Assembly: GCF_024171645.1 (NCBI RefSeq)
Contig: NZ_JALKAC010000003.1
Location: 248,001 to 312,000, forward strand
Direction: 5' to 3'
Origin: Flavobacterium sp. HSC-32F16
GTDB lineage: Bacteria > Bacteroidota > Bacteroidia > Flavobacteriales > Flavobacteriaceae
DNA length: 64,000 nt
In this document: positions 26,785 to 36,868 of the stretch, piece after piece
How positions within the stretch are numbered: position 1 is the first letter of the stretch
How the letters are laid out: each line of letters starts with the position of its first letter
Translations under genes and position numbers: made by a program
The notes under the pieces: generated by a model
Database searches by the model: none
Told to the model about the DNA's origin: nothing
What the model saw: only the letters and a program-made list of their open reading frames with translations

Positions 26785-29700
26785 ATGAAATTTAACGAAG
26801 ATTCCCGAGTAAAAATACCTGCCATATTACACTTGATGCGATTAGGGTATAAATACATACCTCTTAATGAACAAAATAGGATAGTAGATAATAATATCTT
26901 CCCTTCTATTTTCATCCCAAAAATTGCAGTATTAAATGGAATTTCCGAACAGGAAGCGCAACGTTTACTAGACGAAATCAACTTAGAACTAGATTATGAA
27001 GACCTTGGTAAGAAGTTTTATGAACGGTTAACTGCTACTTCTGGAATAAAACTAATTGATTTTGAAAAATTCGACAATAATGACTTCCATATTACCACTG
27101 AATTAACTTGTAAAACGGGTGATGAAGAATTCCGACCTGATATCACTGTTTTAATAAACGGAATGCCATTGGCTTTTATTGAGGTAAAAAAACCGCATAA
27201 CAAAGAAGGTGTCATTGCAGAAAGGACTCGAATAAATACACGTTTTAGAAACAAACATTTTAGACGTTTTGCTAACATTACGCAATTACTGGTCTTCTCC
27301 AATAACATGGAATACGAAGATGGTATAGTTGAACCTATTTTTGGAGCTTTCTATGCCACGCCGGCTTATGATCAAGTTCATTTCAATTATTTCAGAGAAG
27401 ATGTTGATTATCCTGTAATCCAAAAGCAGAAAGAAATTGACGAAAAAGTAGAAAACGAACTATTAAAGGATAACAACCTAATTGTTATTAAAAACAGCCC
27501 GGAATATATTACTAATAAGCAGACAAACACCCCAACTAACCGTATATTAACGTCTCTGTTTAGTAAAGAACGCTTAAAGTTTATATTGCAATATGCTATT
27601 GTGTATGTAGAAGAAGAGGTAACAGGTAAAATAGCATACCAAAAGCACATCATGCGCTATCCGCAGTTATTTGCAACAAAAGCTATTGCTTCAAAATTAG
27701 AAGAAGGACAAAACAAAGGAATTATTTGGCATACTCAGGGGTCTGGAAAAACAGCATTGGCGTATTACAACGTAAAACATCTCACAGATTACTACGCTAA
27801 AAAACAGGTAATTCCTAAATTCTATTTTATTGTCGATCGTTTGGATTTATTGATTCAGGCATCGAGTGAATTTGCTAACAGAGGCTTAAAAGTAAAACAG
27901 GTTAATTCGAAACAAGATTTTATTGCAGATCTTAAAGTGGTTGGTGCTATTCATAATGATAGTGGCGTTCCGGAAATAACTGTAGTCAATATTCAGAAAT
28001 TTTCTGAAGATGCAATTGGCATGAGTAACATCAATTACGATATCAACATACAGCGAGTATATTTCTTAGATGAAGCGCACAGAAGTTACAATCCTAAAGG
28101 TAATTATTTAGCCAATCTGATTAATTCTGATCGTTCTGCTGTAATTATTGCTTTAACAGGTACGCCTTTATTAAAAGAAGTTGCTAAAGAATATGATTCT
28201 AAAATGTTGTTTGGTAATTATTTTCACAAATATTACTACAACATGTCGATTGCCGATGGCTATACCCTTCGCCTAATTCGTGAACAGATTGAAGGTAACT
28301 TCAAGATGGAAATGAAAGAGGTGATGGATCAAATTAAAGTATTGCAGGGCGATATTAGTACACGCAAAATTTATGCACATTCTAAATTTGCAGAGCCCTT
28401 ATTAAAATATATTACCAACGACTTAATTAAATTTAGACGAGACCAGCAGGATGCCTCTTTAGGAGGATTGGTAGTATGTGATTCTGCAGATCAGGCCAAA
28501 GAATTGTTTAGTTTATTTCAGGAAAAATATGGTATTCAAGAGACTGATTCTAGTATTTTAATGGCAGCTGAACCTCCAGCTAAATATGGTAATCATGACG
28601 ACCCTATTTTAACGGCAGCTCTAATATTGCATGATGAAAATGATAAAACTATTCGTAAAGAACTAATCAATACTTATAAAAAAGGAAAAGTTGATTTACT
28701 CTTTGTGTATAATATGCTACTCACCGGTTTTGATGCCAAACGATTGAAGAAATTATACCTTGCTCGTGTAATTCAGGATCATAACCTATTGCAGACCCTA
28801 ACCCGTGTTAATCGTCCATACAAAAAATACCAATACGGTTTTGTCGTAGATTTTGCTGATATTTCTAAAGCTTTTGACCGCACCAACAAAATGTATTTTG
28901 ACGAATTGCAGGAGCAATTAGGAGATGAAATGGAAATGTATTCTTACTTGTTTAAATCGGAAGAAGAAATTCAGCAGGAAATTCAGGAAATCAAAGAAAC
29001 CTTATTTCATTACGAAACACAGAATAGGGAATTGTTCTCCCAGCAGATTGCCCAGTTAACTGATAAAAAAGAGTTATTGCGTTTAATTAAGGCTTTACGC
29101 ACTGCCAAAGAATTGAAAAACATTATTGCAGTAAATGGATACGAAGCTTTAGATGGCATTGCTGATTTTGATATTTGGAACCGTTTATTACTGGAAGCAC
29201 AAAACCGCTTGGACAATCTCAATTTTGTGGAAAGTATTGGTAACGAAGAAGCTTCTACCAATTTATTGAATACCGCCTTAGAAGACATCATTTTTCAATT
29301 CATAAAAGTGGATGAAAGCGAATTGGTATTAGCCGATGAGTTTAAAAATATTTTACGTAAAACAAGAGAATCATTACAAAACAATTTTGATCAGTTTGAT
29401 CCGCAATTTGTAAGTTTGCGCGAAGAATTGGAGCGTATTTTCAAAAAGAAAAATCTAAGCGAAGTGACACAGGCTGATATGGTAGAAAATATGCATTTAC
29501 TGCAAAAAATATACGACCAAGCCAAAGAACTAAACCGTAAAAATGCTTTATTCAAAGCGAAATATGAGAACGACGAAAAATATGCCCGAATCCACAAACG
29601 GCTGACTGAAAAAACAACACTGAATGCAAAAGAGACGCAGTTGCATAAAGCCTTAATGCAGGTAAAACAGCAAGTGGATATTAAGCTGGAAGGACAGGAA

Positions 29701-29859
29701 GATTTGATGAAAAACGAAGCCTTCTTTAAACGTTATCTGCTCCAGTTAGTAGTACAGGAATTTAAGAAAAATGAAAACATACCGTTGGATTTCCCAACGA
29801 CCGAAACGATCAATAATTTAATTGTAAACGAATATTTACAACAATATCAATACAGATAA
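26785..29859 (+). CDS. hsdR: Type I restriction enzyme, motor and nuclease subunit HsdR
   Basis: 1024 residues. The N-terminal PD-(D/E)XK nuclease carries Asp119 in FRPDIT and E133-V-K135 in FIEVKKP. A superfamily 2 translocase follows: motif I TQGSGKTALAYY near 315-322, motif II LDEAHRSYNPKG near 428 and motif III LTGTPL, then ARVIQDHNLLQTLTRVNRPYK (motif VI-like). The C terminus is a charged helical domain that docks on the methylase. It translocates unmodified DNA using ATP and cuts it at a distance. It is the first gene of a + strand run: hsdM follows after 6 bp. The length is usual for the family and no frameshift is seen. Confidence 0.95.
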   Translation: MKFNEDSRVKIPAILHLMRLGYKYIPLNEQNRIVDNNIFPSIFIPKIAVLNGISEQEAQRLLDEINLELDYEDLGKKFYERLTATSGIKLIDFEKFDNNDFHITTELTCKTGDEEFRPDITVLINGMPLAFIEVKKPHNKEGVIAERTRINTRFRNKHFRRFANITQLLVFSNNMEYEDGIVEPIFGAFYATPAYDQVHFNYFREDVDYPVIQKQKEIDEKVENELLKDNNLIVIKNSPEYITNKQTNTPTNRILTSLFSKERLKFILQYAIVYVEEEVTGKIAYQKHIMRYPQLFATKAIASKLEEGQNKGIIWHTQGSGKTALAYYNVKHLTDYYAKKQVIPKFYFIVDRLDLLIQASSEFANRGLKVKQVNSKQDFIADLKVVGAIHNDSGVPEITVVNIQKFSEDAIGMSNINYDINIQRVYFLDEAHRSYNPKGNYLANLINSDRSAVIIALTGTPLLKEVAKEYDSKMLFGNYFHKYYYNMSIADGYTLRLIREQIEGNFKMEMKEVMDQIKVLQGDISTRKIYAHSKFAEPLLKYITNDLIKFRRDQQDASLGGLVVCDSADQAKELFSLFQEKYGIQETDSSILMAAEPPAKYGNHDDPILTAALILHDENDKTIRKELINTYKKGKVDLLFVYNMLLTGFDAKRLKKLYLARVIQDHNLLQTLTRVNRPYKKYQYGFVVDFADISKAFDRTNKMYFDELQEQLGDEMEMYSYLFKSEEEIQQEIQEIKETLFHYETQNRELFSQQIAQLTDKKELLRLIKALRTAKELKNIIAVNGYEALDGIADFDIWNRLLLEAQNRLDNLNFVESIGNEEASTNLLNTALEDIIFQFIKVDESELVLADEFKNILRKTRESLQNNFDQFDPQFVSLREELERIFKKKNLSEVTQADMVENMHLLQKIYDQAKELNRKNALFKAKYENDEKYARIHKRLTEKTTLNAKETQLHKALMQVKQQVDIKLEGQEDLMKNEAFFKRYLLQLVVQEFKKNENIPLDFPTTETINNLIVNEYLQQYQYR

Positions 29860-29865
29860 GATACC

Positions 29866-31482
29866 ATGACGCAGGACATTACTTTCATGACAAAAACCAA
29901 AGCACTAATTGATAACCTCAAAAGTGTATGTGCCAATTACGGTTTAGGAAATGACGGAAACGAATTTAAAATTATTACCCAGATATTTTTATATAAATTT
30001 CTGAACGATAAATTCCGCTATGCGGTAAAACAGGAAAAGCCAGAATTAAGCAACGCCGATAATTTTTCGCAAGCTTTGCGTGATTTAAAAGGAGACGATT
30101 ACCAATTTTTAATAGCGAGTTTAGATCCTAATATACCACGCTTACAGCCTGAACATTTAATTTCGCATTTATTTGTTAAACAAAATGATAGTGACTTTGC
30201 TAAGACATTCGACGACACACTGCGTCAAATTTCGATAGAAAACGCAGAAGTGTTCTCTGTAAAATCATTTACAGGAGCTAAAGATACTTTGTTTGATGAA
30301 CTCACACAATTTATTTCAGACAGCTCCCAGCGCGATGCTTTTGCCAAAGCTTTAATCAATAAGTTATTTGAGTTTAGCTTTGAAGAAATGTTCGAGCAGA
30401 AATACGATTTCTTCGCTACTATTTTCGAATATCTAATTAAGGATTACAATACCGATTCAGGAGGTAAATATGCCGAATATTACACTCCTCACGCCGTAGC
30501 TCGTATAATGGCGCAAATAATGGTACCTGAACCTGTAAAAGGCGTTAAAGTATATGATCCAAGTGCGGGATCTGGGACTTTACTAATGAGTATTGCTCAT
30601 GAAATTGGAGAAGAAAATTGTACTATTTATTCCGAAGATATCTCTCAAAAATCGAGTAATATGTTGCGTTTGAATTTAGTATTGAATAACCTGACGCATT
30701 CCATCCCAAATATCATCAAAACAAATACAATAGCACAGCCCTCCTATTTAGATAACAAATTTGATTATATTGTTTCTAATCCACCTTTTAAATTGGATTT
30801 CTCCGATTTTCATGCCGACTTGGATAAAGATGCTTTCAAAAAACGTTTTTTTGCCGGAATTCCGAAAATACCGAATAAGGATAAAGACAAAATGGCAATC
30901 TATTTATTATTCATTCAGCATATTATGCACAGTTTGAGTGACACTGGTAAAGCAGCTATTGTTTTGCCAACTGGTTTTATTACAGCTCAAAGCGGTATTG
31001 AAAAGAAAATACGAGAACGTCTTATTACAAATGGCTGGTTACGCGGTGTGGTAAGTATGCCTTCTAATATTTTTGCTAGTACTGGTACCAACGTATCAGT
31101 TTTGTTTTTAGACAAAAAAGCCGATAGTAAGCACATTATTTTATTGGATGCTTCAAAACTGGGCGAAACCGTAAAAGAAGGCAAAAACCAACGTACCGTA
31201 TTAACCCCTGCTGAAGAAAACCAAATTGTCGAAACTTTTAACAGCAAAAAGACAGTTGAAGATTTATCAGTAGTGGTAACCAAAGAAGAAATTATTGCAA
31301 AAAACTATTCATTCTCGGCAGGACAGTATTTTGAAGTTAAAATCGAATATACCGACATTACTCCCCAAGAATTTGTCACCAAAATGAAAAGTTTTGAAAG
31401 CAATTTAGAAAGTTTATTTGCTACGAGCAAATCTTTGGAAATTGAAATTCAAAATAATTTGAAAGGGCTGAGATATGAATAA
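29866..31482 (+). CDS. hsdM: Type I restriction-modification DNA methyltransferase HsdM
   Basis: 538 residues. The N-terminal helical HsdM domain is followed by the N6-adenine methylase: GGKYAEYYTPHAVARIMAQI, the SAM-binding motif I DPSAGSGT near residue 230 and catalytic NPPF near 304. The C-terminal coiled region (MKSFESNLESLFATSKSLE) should contact HsdS. It methylates adenine in the target recognised by HsdS, and with HsdR forms the restriction complex. Both catalytic motifs are intact. The gene starts 6 bp after hsdR and overlaps hsdS by 8 bp. Confidence 0.95.
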   Translation: MTQDITFMTKTKALIDNLKSVCANYGLGNDGNEFKIITQIFLYKFLNDKFRYAVKQEKPELSNADNFSQALRDLKGDDYQFLIASLDPNIPRLQPEHLISHLFVKQNDSDFAKTFDDTLRQISIENAEVFSVKSFTGAKDTLFDELTQFISDSSQRDAFAKALINKLFEFSFEEMFEQKYDFFATIFEYLIKDYNTDSGGKYAEYYTPHAVARIMAQIMVPEPVKGVKVYDPSAGSGTLLMSIAHEIGEENCTIYSEDISQKSSNMLRLNLVLNNLTHSIPNIIKTNTIAQPSYLDNKFDYIVSNPPFKLDFSDFHADLDKDAFKKRFFAGIPKIPNKDKDKMAIYLLFIQHIMHSLSDTGKAAIVLPTGFITAQSGIEKKIRERLITNGWLRGVVSMPSNIFASTGTNVSVLFLDKKADSKHIILLDASKLGETVKEGKNQRTVLTPAEENQIVETFNSKKTVEDLSVVVTKEEIIAKNYSFSAGQYFEVKIEYTDITPQEFVTKMKSFESNLESLFATSKSLEIEIQNNLKGLRYE

Positions 31483-32692
31483 TTGGAAACAAATATCCAT
31501 CGGAGATTTTATTGATTTTAATCCATCAGAGTCTTTACCAAAAGGAAAAGAAGCAAAAAAAATTCCAATGGCAATGCTGACTGAATATGTTAGAAAAATT
31601 AGCGGTTTTGAAATTTCGGAGTATAACAGTGGACCAAAATTTAGAAATGGCGACACGTTGGTTGCAAAAATCACACCTTGCCTAGAAAATGGAAAGACAG
31701 CTCAAGTAGATATTCTTGAAGATAATGAAGTCGCTTTTGGTTCTTCAGAATTTATTGTTTTAAGAGAAAATGACAATTCAATTAATGAATATATTTATTA
31801 TTTAGCAAAAAGTCCCGTTTTCAGAGAAAGAGCCATCAGTTGTATGGAAGGGACTTCAGGCAGAAAAAGAGTTAATGAAGGTGCTTTAAAGAGACAGGAG
31901 ATTATTGTTCCAGATAAAAACATCCAACAAAAAATCGCGAAAGTGCTTTCTGATTTAGATACCAAAATCGAGCTCAATAATAAAATCAATGCCGAGTTAG
32001 AAGCTATGGCTAAGACTCTATTTAATTATTGGTTTGTGCAGTTTGATTTTCCAGATATGAACGGAAAGCCTTATAAATCTTCCGGTGGTAAAATGGTTTG
32101 GAATGAGGAGTTGAAAAGAGAAATTCCTGAGGGATGGGGGGTAGATTTCTTAACGAATGAAATGGATTTACAATATGGCTTCCCTTTTAGTACAAATCTG
32201 TTTAATGAAAATGAAGAAGGTGTTCCAATTATAAGAATCCGGGATATTTTAAATTGTACTATTTCAAATTATTCAACAGAGAAAGTTGATGAAAAATATA
32301 AATTATTTAAAGGAGACATTTTAGTGGGAATGGATGGTAATTTTCATATAAATTATTGGAATAAAGAAAATTGCTATCTAAACCAAAGAACTTTGAGAAT
32401 AAGAGCAACTGAAAATTCTATTTCTGAAATTCAAGCTCGATTTTCAATTGAACCATATATAAAAGCAAGAGAGAAGAATGTTTCAAGAACAACTGTAGGA
32501 CATCTAAGTGCTAAAGATGTTAATGGCTTAAAAATTTTAAAGGCTACTTCTGAAATTCAATATAAAGCTAATGATTTTTTCAAATCAACTCTTAAGAAAA
32601 TCATATCAAATAGTATAGAAAACCAAGAACTCGCTTCGCTTCGTGATTGGCTATTGCCAATGTTGATGAATGGGCAAATAAAACTAACTTAA
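31475..32692 (+). CDS. hsdS: Type I restriction specificity subunit HsdS
   Basis: 405 residues with two target-recognition domains, about 1-150 and 215-365. Each is followed by a conserved coiled helix (IQQKIAKVLSDLDTKIELNNKI; LKKIISNSIENQELASLRDW), the usual HsdS half-repeat layout, and the C terminus is LLPMLMNGQIKL. It sets the split DNA recognition sequence of the methylase and nuclease. The second recognition domain has lower similarity to common types and ends with a polar tail, but the frame is open throughout. It overlaps the end of hsdM by 8 bp. No second hsdS fragment or inverted repeats for phase variation are seen nearby. Confidence 0.93.
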   Translation: MNNWKQISIGDFIDFNPSESLPKGKEAKKIPMAMLTEYVRKISGFEISEYNSGPKFRNGDTLVAKITPCLENGKTAQVDILEDNEVAFGSSEFIVLRENDNSINEYIYYLAKSPVFRERAISCMEGTSGRKRVNEGALKRQEIIVPDKNIQQKIAKVLSDLDTKIELNNKINAELEAMAKTLFNYWFVQFDFPDMNGKPYKSSGGKMVWNEELKREIPEGWGVDFLTNEMDLQYGFPFSTNLFNENEEGVPIIRIRDILNCTISNYSTEKVDEKYKLFKGDILVGMDGNFHINYWNKENCYLNQRTLRIRATENSISEIQARFSIEPYIKAREKNVSRTTVGHLSAKDVNGLKILKATSEIQYKANDFFKSTLKKIISNSIENQELASLRDWLLPMLMNGQIKLT

Positions 32693-32704
32693 AAACAAAT
32701 TAAT

Positions 32705-33868
32705 ATGACTGATGAAAATTTTGACGATATCGATTTTGACGATGATAATAATAATGAATTACAATTTGCTGAGAACATTGAAATCACAGAAGAAGACTTT
32801 AATCCACTTGATTCGTATGAAGAGAAAAGAAAGCTTTTAGAAAAAACTAAAATTTTAAAACAAACTTGGTCAATTCTTGAGATATACCAAAAAATAAATA
32901 AAAAAAACCTAATACTTTCTCCTGCTTACCAAAGAAATTCAATTTGGTCAGTTGATAAACAAACAGCCTTTATAGAATCTATTTTTATGGATTTATTAAT
33001 TCCACCAATCTATGTTGTTGAAATTCCTGGAACAAATATGCTGGAAGATAGCTCTTATGAGGTTGTTGATGGTAAACAAAGATTAACAGCGATATTTAGA
33101 TTTATAACAAATGGATATAAACTTAAAAAAAGAGCTCTAGAATATTTTACTGACTTATATGGGGATAAAAACTATACTGAAATTGAAATCGATTTTTCTT
33201 CGGAGATAAAAAGTTTATTGTCATCGGTATTGGATATTTATGTTATTACTGCTAACTCTCCTGAATTTACTAAGTACGATATATTTTCTAGATTAAATAA
33301 AGGCTCTGAAAAATTAAGGGTAAATGAAATTAGAAAAGCTATTTATAGATCAAATACTTTGGCCAAAATTGAAGAATTTGTCGATGCTTATATTGAAAAT
33401 AAAATTCCAGAATATTTTAAAATGTTTTCAAAAACAGATATACATAGATTTGAAGATTTTGGTCGATTCTATAGAAGTATAGCATTTTATATTAATTCTA
33501 GACTAGGTGATGTTGATGAAGATATCTTTGTGGAAAATTATAATTCTAGACCAAGAGATATGATTAATAGCGTTTTGCAGGGCATTCAAAATAAATCCAT
33601 ATTACTTGATCAGGAACAATTAAATAAAATATTAAGTTTTACTTTAGAACTCGGTGTCTGGTTAATAGATAATAAGACTGTAAAATCTCAAATTGATCAT
33701 ATCATAGATATTTGTGTACCTTTTATTGATAAAATAAATGGTGATTTTGAATTGATTAAGGCCATAATGACAAACGAAGATTTCTTAAATACGTTTGAAA
33801 AATCACCTTCAACTACAACTAATGTTAATTCAAGACTTAAAATAGCTTCTAGACATTTTAATGCTTAA
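32705..33868 (+). CDS. DUF262 (ParB-like, GmrS N-terminal type) protein
   Basis: 387 residues. An acidic N terminus (DFDDIDFDDDNNNE-type, residues 5-35) is followed by the DUF262 core: LSPAYQRNSIWSVDKQTAF, then YEVVDGKQRLTAIFRF with DGKQR at 122-126 and NKGSEKLRVNEIRKA. DUF262 is the ParB/sulfiredoxin-fold NTPase half of the GmrSD type IV enzyme. The DUF1524 HNH half is absent here, and the C terminus is helical and unrecognised. The gene starts 12 bp after hsdS and is followed after 9 bp by a HEPN-type protein, so the two probably form an add-on module inside the restriction operon. Confidence 0.8.
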   Translation: MTDENFDDIDFDDDNNNELQFAENIEITEEDFNPLDSYEEKRKLLEKTKILKQTWSILEIYQKINKKNLILSPAYQRNSIWSVDKQTAFIESIFMDLLIPPIYVVEIPGTNMLEDSSYEVVDGKQRLTAIFRFITNGYKLKKRALEYFTDLYGDKNYTEIEIDFSSEIKSLLSSVLDIYVITANSPEFTKYDIFSRLNKGSEKLRVNEIRKAIYRSNTLAKIEEFVDAYIENKIPEYFKMFSKTDIHRFEDFGRFYRSIAFYINSRLGDVDEDIFVENYNSRPRDMINSVLQGIQNKSILLDQEQLNKILSFTLELGVWLIDNKTVKSQIDHIIDICVPFIDKINGDFELIKAIMTNEDFLNTFEKSPSTTTNVNSRLKIASRHFNA

Positions 33869-33877
33869 GAGTAATTT

Positions 33878-34474
33878 ATGGATAAAATAGAATTTCAAAA
33901 TTTTAAAACTGGTGCGTTACTTAGAACCTATTATTTCGACTATTTTTCGAAATTAGAAAATGAAATTCGGACAAAATTTGAGAAGTCTCTTAATGGACTC
34001 AATGTCAATTTTAAGAATAAATTATTCTTCTATTTTGGGGCTAATCATATGTTCAAATTTGGTTTGGAGTACACAGATGATAAAACTACTGGAACTCATA
34101 AGAGATTCAAAGAGGATGAATCATTTAAAGATTTTCCTATAGCAAAAATCATAAAAATTGATAAAAAAGATAAAATGATTTCTGAATTCAAGCTATCAAT
34201 ACATTCAATTAATAAAAAGACAGTAAGCTATGAATTTCATGATGTTGTAATTAAGCTAATAAACATGAGGAATATTTTAGCTCACGAGCCTATTAATTTT
34301 AATTTCACGGAAAAGGAGCACGTCATAGAATCATTATCAATTGAAAAGATAAATGAATCAAATCCCTTTGATATTGATGGATACATTTTTTCTCATGAAA
34401 ATGAGCAGAACAATCAAATTATAAGTAATTTATTGTATATGCTAAATGTTGTGGAGGTACTTAAAAGCATATAG
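33878..34474 (+). CDS. HEPN-like nuclease, partner of the DUF262 protein
   Basis: 198 residues. R131-N-I-L-A-H136 in LINMRNILAHEP is the Rx4H catalytic motif of HEPN ribonucleases, set at the start of a helix after helical N-terminal sequence. It is close to the MAE_28990/MAE_18760 HEPN group that I recall next to DUF262 genes. It should cleave RNA when activated, giving an abortive outcome. The gene sits between the DUF262 protein and mcrB on the same strand with short gaps. It could be the toxin half of a toxin-antitoxin-like pair with DUF262; this is inference from order. Confidence 0.65.
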   Translation: MDKIEFQNFKTGALLRTYYFDYFSKLENEIRTKFEKSLNGLNVNFKNKLFFYFGANHMFKFGLEYTDDKTTGTHKRFKEDESFKDFPIAKIIKIDKKDKMISEFKLSIHSINKKTVSYEFHDVVIKLINMRNILAHEPINFNFTEKEHVIESLSIEKINESNPFDIDGYIFSHENEQNNQIISNLLYMLNVVEVLKSI

Positions 34475-34510
34475 TGTTTAAGTGTCATATTTTATCAATT
34501 AGAATTTATA

Positions 34511-36868
34511 ATGGATTTAGAACTAAAAAATAAAATAAATACTGTTTTACAACATCCGAAATCTTTAGAGATAATAAGGACAACTGATTTTTATTTTCAG
34601 AAGGCCAAAGATGCTTTTCAAGATTTTTTGCAGTTAGAAGTAAATGAGGAAACTAAAACATTCCTCCTTACCAATAGAAAAGAGTATAATGAGCTAAAAC
34701 AGTTATTTGTGGACTCCCAAGATCTTGCAGTTTTTGGGAAGTTACTTTTTACTGTAATCACTTATTGCGATTCTAACGCACATAAAAAAAGAGAATTGAA
34801 TGCATACGAAGACAAAAGAGTTTTGGCATTAGCATTCGTCAGGATGAATAATTGGGTTGAACAATTAATTACATACAAATTTGAAGGACAATTGGCAGAA
34901 GGCTCTGTTAAAAATGCAGTTGAGTATATGTTGAATCCGATTGATAATTTCACAATGTTGAGTGAAAATCATCGCAGTCAAATTTCTCAAAACCTATTTA
35001 AAAAAATATACAATAAGACTACATTCAAAGAAGATTTTTCTACTTTCTTTTCTCAATTTTCAGTATCTGTTAAAAACTCAGAAAATTACACTCATCTATT
35101 AACACGGCTTGCATATCATATTGAGACAAGTTGGAAGGACAGTTTAATTGGTCTCATATGCCCAGATACAACTGGCTGGCAGGAAGATGCAATAAATGAC
35201 TCTAAAAGCGGGAATCATATTGTGCTATGGAATCATAAAAAGCCCAATGGCACATCAAATACCTTAAAGCTTTTAAGGCAGTCGATTGAAGAAAAAGGTT
35301 ATTTTCAAATCTTTTATACATCAACTTTTAAAGTTAATTACATTGCTGAAGTAATTGATTTTGTGGAAAATCAAAATGAACTTAACAAAGTTAAATGGAC
35401 AAAAAATTATGGTGATATTGAATGGTATAATGATGACTGGTCGTACTATAAAGATGGCAATAAAACAGCAAATTGGATTTATTTAGCACGAAAAATCGAA
35501 AAAGTCAAGAGTAATGATTATACTGATTTTCAGTACTATAAAACATTTGATTATCCTAGTGTTGGCTGTCAAGCTCCAGTTGTATCGTATAGAAATAGTT
35601 TAGAAATTAATCGTGAAAACAAGATGAATCAAAATATTAACCTCCTTGAATACAAAAAACAAATCATCTTACAAGGCCCTCCGGGAACTGGAAAAACGAG
35701 AGAAGCAAAATTGATTGTTAAAGAAATGCTTAGTTTGGATGATATTGAAGATTTAAAAGATAACGAACAATTTAAGTTAATACAATTTCATCCTTCTTAT
35801 ACATATGAAGATTTTGTAAGAGGAATTGTGGCTGAATCAAAAGGAGATCGGATGGAATACAAAAATGTAAATAGAACACTTGGTTTGTTTGCAGAGAAAG
35901 CTTTCAAAAATTTTAAGGATTCAAAGAAGGTTCCAGAATTAATCTCTAAAGAAATTTGGGCTGAGGAACATTATTTAAAATTCAAAGAGCATTTAGAATC
36001 TGAATTAGAGAAATCAGAACAATTATTAATTAAAAAAGATACAAAACCCAAAATAACCGCACTAGAAGATAACGCTGTTAGGGTTAATCGATATAGTAAT
36101 GAGGATGATTCTGTTTTGATTAAAGATATTGATATTATTAATGGCTATATAGGGTTGCATTTGTCCGATCCTATTGTTAAAGTTAAAGACAATATAATCT
36201 TATCAAAATCTGCTAGAAGTGGCATGTATTATCTTTATCAAAATCTGATTGAAAAATTCAATCAATATTTGAAAGATGCTAATTTAATATACAAGACTGA
36301 TGGAAATTTAGAAGCAATTAAACTTAAGAAATATGTTCTTGTAATTGATGAAATTAATCGTGCCAATCTTTCTTCACTATTGGGTGAATTAATTTATGCT
36401 CTAGAATATCGAGGCGAAACGGTAGAAAGTATGTATGCAGTAGAAGATGATAATAAACTCATTTTACCTTCCAATCTTTATATCATAGGTACCATGAACA
36501 CCGCCGATCGCTCGGTGGGTCATATTGACTATGCTATAAGAAGACGTTTTGCTTTTGTTGATGTTTTACCACAAGATTTAAGTGATGATAATGCAATTAT
36601 TTTCGATAGAAATTTATTTTTAGCAGTTAAAGAACTTTTTACGACAGATGATTATAAAACACATTCAGCTTATTTGTCAAAGGAATTTGAACCTAAAGAT
36701 GTAGCATTAGGACATTCTTATTTCATTGATAAATCAGCAGAAGGTGGTTCTGTGGAAATCCGTTTAGAATACGAAATTAAACCAATTTTATTTGAATATG
36801 TGAAAGATGGTGTTTTGATTGGTGACGATATCAAAACTAAAATTGAAGATTTAAAAGCTTCAATCTAA
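34511..36868 (+). CDS. mcrB: McrB-like AAA+ GTPase of a McrBC restriction system
   Basis: 785 residues. An N-terminal region (1-370) without clear DNA-binding fold includes an HIVLWNHKKPNGTSNTLKLL stretch. The AAA+ motor follows: Walker A GPPGTGKT near 389, Walker B LVIDEINRANLSSLLGELIY near 609 and the McrB signature MNTADRS with IDYAIRRRF. It is longer than E. coli McrB (about 460), with an insertion between Walker A and B. It should recognise modified DNA and drive McrC. Its stop codon shares one base with the mcrC start. Confidence 0.9.
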   Translation: MDLELKNKINTVLQHPKSLEIIRTTDFYFQKAKDAFQDFLQLEVNEETKTFLLTNRKEYNELKQLFVDSQDLAVFGKLLFTVITYCDSNAHKKRELNAYEDKRVLALAFVRMNNWVEQLITYKFEGQLAEGSVKNAVEYMLNPIDNFTMLSENHRSQISQNLFKKIYNKTTFKEDFSTFFSQFSVSVKNSENYTHLLTRLAYHIETSWKDSLIGLICPDTTGWQEDAINDSKSGNHIVLWNHKKPNGTSNTLKLLRQSIEEKGYFQIFYTSTFKVNYIAEVIDFVENQNELNKVKWTKNYGDIEWYNDDWSYYKDGNKTANWIYLARKIEKVKSNDYTDFQYYKTFDYPSVGCQAPVVSYRNSLEINRENKMNQNINLLEYKKQIILQGPPGTGKTREAKLIVKEMLSLDDIEDLKDNEQFKLIQFHPSYTYEDFVRGIVAESKGDRMEYKNVNRTLGLFAEKAFKNFKDSKKVPELISKEIWAEEHYLKFKEHLESELEKSEQLLIKKDTKPKITALEDNAVRVNRYSNEDDSVLIKDIDIINGYIGLHLSDPIVKVKDNIILSKSARSGMYYLYQNLIEKFNQYLKDANLIYKTDGNLEAIKLKKYVLVIDEINRANLSSLLGELIYALEYRGETVESMYAVEDDNKLILPSNLYIIGTMNTADRSVGHIDYAIRRRFAFVDVLPQDLSDDNAIIFDRNLFLAVKELFTTDDYKTHSAYLSKEFEPKDVALGHSYFIDKSAEGGSVEIRLEYEIKPILFEYVKDGVLIGDDIKTKIEDLKASI

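Noticed and set aside
32705..33868. Type IV GmrSD enzyme
   Set aside because: No DUF1524 HNH nuclease domain follows DUF262.
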